From contig KL569101.1 in the NCBI GenBank assembly GCA_000715635.1, positions 144,176 through 149,456 of the forward strand: a DNA stretch of 5,281 nt, given 5' to 3'. The translations under genes and the position numbers were made by a program. Positions 3,907 to 5,281 of the stretch are shown here, piece after piece (within the stretch, counting starts at the first letter, position 1; each line of letters starts with the position of its first letter). Below the pieces are notes generated by a model. The model saw only the letters and a list, made by a program, of their open reading frames with translations, was not told where the DNA came from and made no database searches. Source of the stretch: Streptomyces violaceus (GTDB lineage Bacteria > Actinomycetota > Actinomycetes > Streptomycetales > Streptomycetaceae).

Positions 3907-5281
3907 ATGCCGCGACGCCGCACCTCAAGCTCGTCAAGCTCGACGGGAAGTACGACGGGAGCGACGGGCCCTGCGACCGGCCCGACGACGGCCCCGAGGA
4001 ATCGGACGCCGCAGCCGGTGAGGATCCGGCGGCGGTCGTTCGGGGACTTCGTCAAGGCGTTCTTCGCCTTCGTCGCCCTGGCCGTTCTGCTCGTCGGCGT
4101 GCCGGGCGCGCTGGCCACGCAGATCGGGTGGCCGTTGCCGAACGGGGTGCCGAGCCTCGACTGGCTGCAGCAAGAGATCACCGTTCAGACGTTCCTGAAC
4201 ATCCTCACCGTCGTGGTGTGGCTGGCCTGGGCGCAGTTCACCGCCTGCGTACTCGTCGAGATGAAGGCCGCGCTGTCCGGTGTCGGCGTGCCGGGGCGCG
4301 TACCGGGCGCCGGGCCCAGTCAGTTGCTCGCGCGGCAGCTCGTCGCCGCGCTGCTGCTCGTCGGCGCCACGGCCGCCAGCTTCGCGCCCGGTCTTTCGCA
4401 GCTCGGGCAGAGCTACGACGCCAACCAGAAGCCCACCGTGGCCGCGGCCCAGCAGACCCCGGGCGGTCTCTTCGCCCAGCAGCAGGAGCAGGCCGCCGAC
4501 ACCGCGTCCGCCCTCGCCGAGCAGGCCTCGCACGCCGCCTCGCACGCCGAGGCCGGCGGCAGCACAGCCAAGCAGGGCGACACGAAGTACTACCGGATCC
4601 AGCCGCCCGAGGGGCGTCACCACGACTCCCTGTGGGAGATAGCGGACCGGCACCTCGGTGACGGGCGTCGCTACAAGGAGATCTTCGACCTCAACAAGGA
4701 CCGCGTCCAGCCGGACGGGTCCAAGCTCTCCGAGGCCAGTCTCATCCGGCCCGGCTGGATCATGGAGATGCCGGGCGACGCGCGCGGCGGCGACCTCGTC
4801 GAGATGCCCGACGAGGCTCCCGACGTGTCGCCCGATGTGCAGCAGCAGATCAGCGACTACGCCCAGAGCGGCGATCACGCCCAAGGCGGAGGGGGCGCCG
4901 GGGCCCAGGGCGGTGGCCACGAGCACGCGGGCGGTGCCGGCGGCGGTGCCTCCCAGGTGTCCCTGCCCGAGCAGCGGCCCGCCCCGGACACCGGTCACCA
5001 GCAGGCCACCAGCGTCGACGCCGAGTCCGACAGCTCCTTCGGCCTCCCCGAGGCCCTTCTCACCGCCCCCCTTCTCGCCGCCGGTCTCCTCGGGGCCCTG
5101 GGGCGGCGGCGCCGGCAGGCGCTGTGGCAGTCGGCGTTCGGGGCCGTCGGCGGACGGCGCGGTATGGAGCCGCCCACGCCGAGCGGGGATGCCCAGGACG
5201 TCCAGGACGCGCTGCTCGTCGGCGCCGACCCCGAGGGCGTACGACTGCTCGACCGGAGTCTGCGGGGGCTCGCCGCCTCCC
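3907..5281 (+). CDS. LysM-domain multi-pass membrane protein, N-terminal part (possible BTAD-type regulator)
   Basis: The frame is open from ATG 3907 to the window end (458 codons, 3' end missing). AGGA eight bases upstream supports the start. Order of parts: S/T/G-rich basic N-terminus with RIRRRS near 40; helices at about 48-70, 96-117 and 139-161; an A/Q-rich linker; a LysM domain at about 228-289 (YYRIQ, DSLWEIADRHLGDG, YKEIFDLNKDRV, LIRPGWIMEMP); a Gly/His-rich linker; helix 4 at about 380-399; then RRRR and a soluble part. Positive-inside charges place LysM outside, where it could bind peptidoglycan or glycan, and place the N-terminus and the region after 400 inside. Actinobacterial proteins with this plan are often about 1,000 residues long and carry a C-terminal BTAD domain; here that part would lie outside the window, so a regulatory role is inference. 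It is divergent from A2, sharing an intergenic control region. A long opposite-strand frame (4998-3934) is a shadow. Confidence 0.9.
   Translation, partial: MPRRRTSSSSSSTGSTTGATGPATGPTTAPRNRTPQPVRIRRRSFGDFVKAFFAFVALAVLLVGVPGALATQIGWPLPNGVPSLDWLQQEITVQTFLNILTVVVWLAWAQFTACVLVEMKAALSGVGVPGRVPGAGPSQLLARQLVAALLLVGATAASFAPGLSQLGQSYDANQKPTVAAAQQTPGGLFAQQQEQAADTASALAEQASHAASHAEAGGSTAKQGDTKYYRIQPPEGRHHDSLWEIADRHLGDGRRYKEIFDLNKDRVQPDGSKLSEASLIRPGWIMEMPGDARGGDLVEMPDEAPDVSPDVQQQISDYAQSGDHAQGGGGAGAQGGGHEHAGGAGGGASQVSLPEQRPAPDTGHQQATSVDAESDSSFGLPEALLTAPLLAAGLLGALGRRRRQALWQSAFGAVGGRRGMEPPTPSGDAQDVQDALLVGADPEGVRLLDRSLRGLAAS

Noticed and set aside
3934..4998. A 354-codon frame on the minus strand opposite the LysM gene
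   Set aside because: Its residues are Gly/Arg/Leu/Val-biased without domains. The plus frame has transmembrane helices and a clear LysM domain, so this is an antisense shadow of high-GC coding DNA.

Overview
The window is high-GC DNA with GTG and ATG starts, G/C-ending codons and Arg/Ala-rich export signals. This points to an actinomycete, most likely Streptomyces or a close relative. Base 1 is probably a contig end: the first 18 bases match the Tn5/Nextera mosaic-end adapter and are not genomic.

The left two thirds (19-3589, minus strand) hold a tandem duplication of a two-gene cassette with a period of about 1.87 kb. Each cassette encodes a roughly 220-residue lipoprotein with an LTAC lipobox (A), followed by a roughly 357-residue protein with a cleavable signal peptide and four conserved cysteines (B). 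A and B overlap by 4 or 13 nt, so they are probably translationally coupled. Reading leftward, the order is A2 (3589-2933), B2 (2936-1863), A1 (1717-1055), B1 (1067-19). B1 loses about its last ten residues at the contig end. I recognise neither family by name. Each cassette is preceded by a similar leader with a GGGGGAG ribosome binding site, a TANNNT -10-like hexamer, and a block of about 46 bp that is nearly identical between copies. By-eye comparison shows that divergence is concentrated around the A/B junction, while the outer parts and the upstream block are well conserved.

The region 3590-3906 is a divergent intergenic stretch of 317 bp. It contains the A2 leader, two inverted repeats, and a candidate promoter for the rightward gene.

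The right part (3907 to the window end, plus strand) is the first 458 codons of a multi-pass membrane protein. It has an S/T/G-rich basic N-terminus, three transmembrane helices, an extracytoplasmic linker with one LysM domain, a fourth helix, and the start of a cytosolic region. It looks like the actinobacterial LysM/BTAD-type membrane proteins, although the BTAD part would lie beyond the window.

Taken together, this looks like a cell-envelope locus. Two paralogous membrane-anchored/secreted protein pairs lie divergently from a wall-sensing or wall-binding membrane protein. A link to the Tad/Flp-type pilus loci of streptomycetes is possible, but rests on recollection of similar neighbourhoods and nothing in the window proves it.
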